A stretch of 6,652 bases of DNA from an uncultured Lactobacillus sp. (GTDB lineage Bacteria; Bacillota; Bacilli; Lactobacillales; Lactobacillaceae), in NCBI GenBank assembly GCA_946409675.1, contig CAMJXI010000059.1, positions 1 to 6,652 on the forward strand, read 5' to 3'. The notes beneath the pieces are model-generated. The model ran no database searches. It was not told the DNA's origin and saw only the letters and a program-made list of their open reading frames with translations. Position 1 is the first letter of the stretch. Each line of letters begins with the position of its first letter. The position numbers and the translations under genes are program-made. Shown here one piece after another: positions 5,456 through 6,652 of the stretch.

Positions 5456-6342
5456 GTTGATTTTTTCTCAAGTTCTTTACCAAGTTTAATGATGTAATCC
5501 TTCAACTGATCCTTCACTTCTGGGTGAGTCAAACCATATTGAATTGATGTTTCGAGGTAGCCAAATTTGTTACCAACATCATGACGTTGACCCTTGAATT
5601 CATGAGCAAAAACTCTTTGAGTATTGTTCATTGTATCAATGGCGTCAGTCAATTGGATTTCACCACCAGCACCTGGACGTTGTCTTTCAAGGATACCAAA
5701 AATTTCTGGCGTTAAGACGTAACGACCGATGATTGCAAGGTCACTAGGAGCTTGGTCTACAGAAGGCTTTTCAACGAATGATTTAACATTGAAGAGTCCT
5801 GGAGTTGTTTCTGATTCTGGTTCAATCACACCATATTTGGAAACTTCCTCATGAGGAACCTTCATAACAGCGATGGTTGACGCATGGGTGTGGTCGTAAC
5901 GTTCAATTAATTGTTTAGTTAAAGGAACCTTGTCGTTCATTAAATCATCGCCAAGCAAAATGGCAAATGGTTCATTCCCAACGAATGATTTAGCTTGGTA
6001 GATTGCATCCCCTAAGCCATTTGGATGAGATTGGCGAGTGTAGTATAAGTTTACGCCTAAATTAGTGATGTCTTGGGTGAGCTTTAATAAGCCATCCTTA
6101 CCACTTTTTGCTAATGCTTGCTCGAGCTCTGGAGCAGAATCAAAATGATTCTCGATTGAGCCCTTTGTCTTACCAGTAACAATTAAGATGTCTTCGATAC
6201 CAGAAGCGATTGCTTCTTCCACAATAAATTGAATTGTTGGTTTATCAACGACAGGCATCATTTCTTTAGCAATAGCTTTGGTAGCTGGTAAAAATCTTGT
6301 TCCAAGTCCTGCTGCAGGAATAACCGCTTTTCTTACTTTCAT
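5446..6342 (-). CDS. galU: UTP--glucose-1-phosphate uridylyltransferase (GalU)
   Basis: 298 residues from ATG at 6342, typical of the family. It makes UDP-glucose from UTP and glucose-1-phosphate for glycolipids, teichoic-acid decoration, exopolysaccharide and galactose use; cytoplasmic. Rossmann-like nucleotidyltransferase motifs are in order: [12 protein letters not shown] (11-22) for the nucleotide, [10 protein letters not shown] (26-35), LLGDD (129-133) for metal and sugar phosphate, SFVEKP (188-193), [10 protein letters not shown] (226-235) and DVGNKFGYL (255-263). A GTG at 6351 would add only M-Q-L, but family members start M-K-V-R-K, so ATG 6342 is chosen; both starts have a poor ribosome binding site (AGAAAG about 12 nt from the ATG). 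The lysine-rich C-terminus (E-K-K-S-T-K-K) ends inside the shared terminator. No firm promoter was seen in the 74-nt gap upstream, so co-transcription with the membrane-protein gene is possible. Confidence 0.96.
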   Translation of the reverse strand: MKVRKAVIPAAGLGTRFLPATKAIAKEMMPVVDKPTIQFIVEEAIASGIEDILIVTGKTKGSIENHFDSAPELEQALAKSGKDGLLKLTQDITNLGVNLYYTRQSHPNGLGDAIYQAKSFVGNEPFAILLGDDLMNDKVPLTKQLIERYDHTHASTIAVMKVPHEEVSKYGVIEPESETTPGLFNVKSFVEKPSVDQAPSDLAIIGRYVLTPEIFGILERQRPGAGGEIQLTDAIDTMNNTQRVFAHEFKGQRHDVGNKFGYLETSIQYGLTHPEVKDQLKDYIIKLGKELEKKSTKK

Positions 6343-6416
6343 CAATTGCACATGCTTTCTATGTTTGTATTAAAACCATAATAACAAATAAAGGCACATT
6401 CTTCTAGGTCTATCAG

Positions 6417-6652
6417 CTATTTATCATTCCGCAGTTTGAGCATTCGTTGATGCCGATGCTTGCGGTAGATTTTTTTGCCGGGTTGATGAGTGCTTGGACC
6501 ACGACTGGTCTTAGACTCAACGAAGTGCATCATACGACCAGAACTGTAGTCAAACGAATCCGACTGAAACTGACTGAGTGACGCATTGACCACGACGCCA
6601 AAGAGCAACAGCATCGAGCCTAGATTCAACCACAACATGAAGATAATGAAGG
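6417..6652 (-). CDS. C-terminal end of a membrane protein, possibly YihY/BrkB family
   Basis: Partial: 78 complete codons up to the TAG at 6417-6419; the 5' part lies outside the window. In frame from the right edge it begins F-I-I-F, then MLWLNLGSMLLLFGVVVNAS, one clear membrane helix, followed by a hydrophilic, strongly basic tail of about 50 residues (H-R-H-Q-R, K-K-I-Y-R-K-H-R). The pattern of W-L-x-L-x-S-x-L-L-L-x-G-x-x-x-N-A resembles the last helix of YihY/BrkB (once called ribonuclease BN) inner-membrane proteins, whose members end with a cytoplasmic charged tail. The assignment rests on this single helix and is tentative. It is followed by galU on the same strand after 74 nt without a visible terminator. 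The ATG at 6638 lies within the helix and is not taken as the start. Confidence 0.6.
   Translation of the reverse strand, partial: FIIFMLWLNLGSMLLLFGVVVNASLSQFQSDSFDYSSGRMMHFVESKTSRGPSTHQPGKKIYRKHRHQRMLKLRNDK

Noticed and set aside
6343..6351. GTG start adding M-Q-L to GalU
   Set aside because: Family members begin M-K-V-R-K at the ATG at 6342, and the GTG has no better ribosome binding site.
1..6652. CRISPR array, tRNA, rRNA, insertion sequence or prophage
   Set aside because: No regularly spaced repeats, tRNA or rRNA sequence, transposase or terminal inverted repeats were seen in the window.

Overview
The window looks like the end of a draft-assembly contig from a low-GC Gram-positive bacterium, most likely a Lactobacillaceae member. 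The basis is AT-rich DNA, Shine-Dalgarno sites of the AGGAGG type, a mevalonate-pathway gene set with class II HMG-CoA reductase and MvaS-type HMG-CoA synthase, a firmicute-type GalU, and CcpA/cre-like boxes. The genus cannot be fixed from the sequence alone.

Layout. Positions 1-49 are not genomic: they are an untrimmed Illumina index adapter (P7 tail, 8-nt index, then a perfect 34-nt read-2 adapter). From 50 to 543, minus strand, lies a secreted matrixin-like zinc metalloprotease whose 3' end is cut off at the adapter junction. Positions 544-1437 form an AT-rich gap of about 0.9 kb without convincing protein genes. It holds nested inverted repeats, two cre-like boxes, a strong minus-strand intrinsic terminator (1023-1062) and a candidate promoter just after mvaS (1408-1435). 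Promoter and terminator could frame an independent RNA of about 380 nt.

Positions 1438-5019, minus strand, are a compact operon in reaction order: thiolase (2 acetyl-CoA to acetoacetyl-CoA), mvaA (HMG-CoA reductase) and mvaS (HMG-CoA synthase). Together they make mevalonate for isoprenoid synthesis. The thiolase and mvaA are 2 nt apart and mvaA overlaps mvaS by 44 nt, so translational coupling is likely. A divergent plus-strand gene for an unrecognised 96-residue protein (5126-5416) ends at a terminator hairpin shared with galU, which is convergent on the minus strand (5446-6342). Upstream of galU is the C-terminal end of a membrane protein, tentatively of the YihY/BrkB family, running off the right edge.

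Most of the window is ordinary core metabolism. The items most worth a second look are the adapter artefact, the possible RNA locus between mvaS and the protease, the cysteine-bearing C-terminal tail of MvaA encoded inside mvaS, and the unrecognised 96-residue protein. No clearly new multi-gene system is visible.
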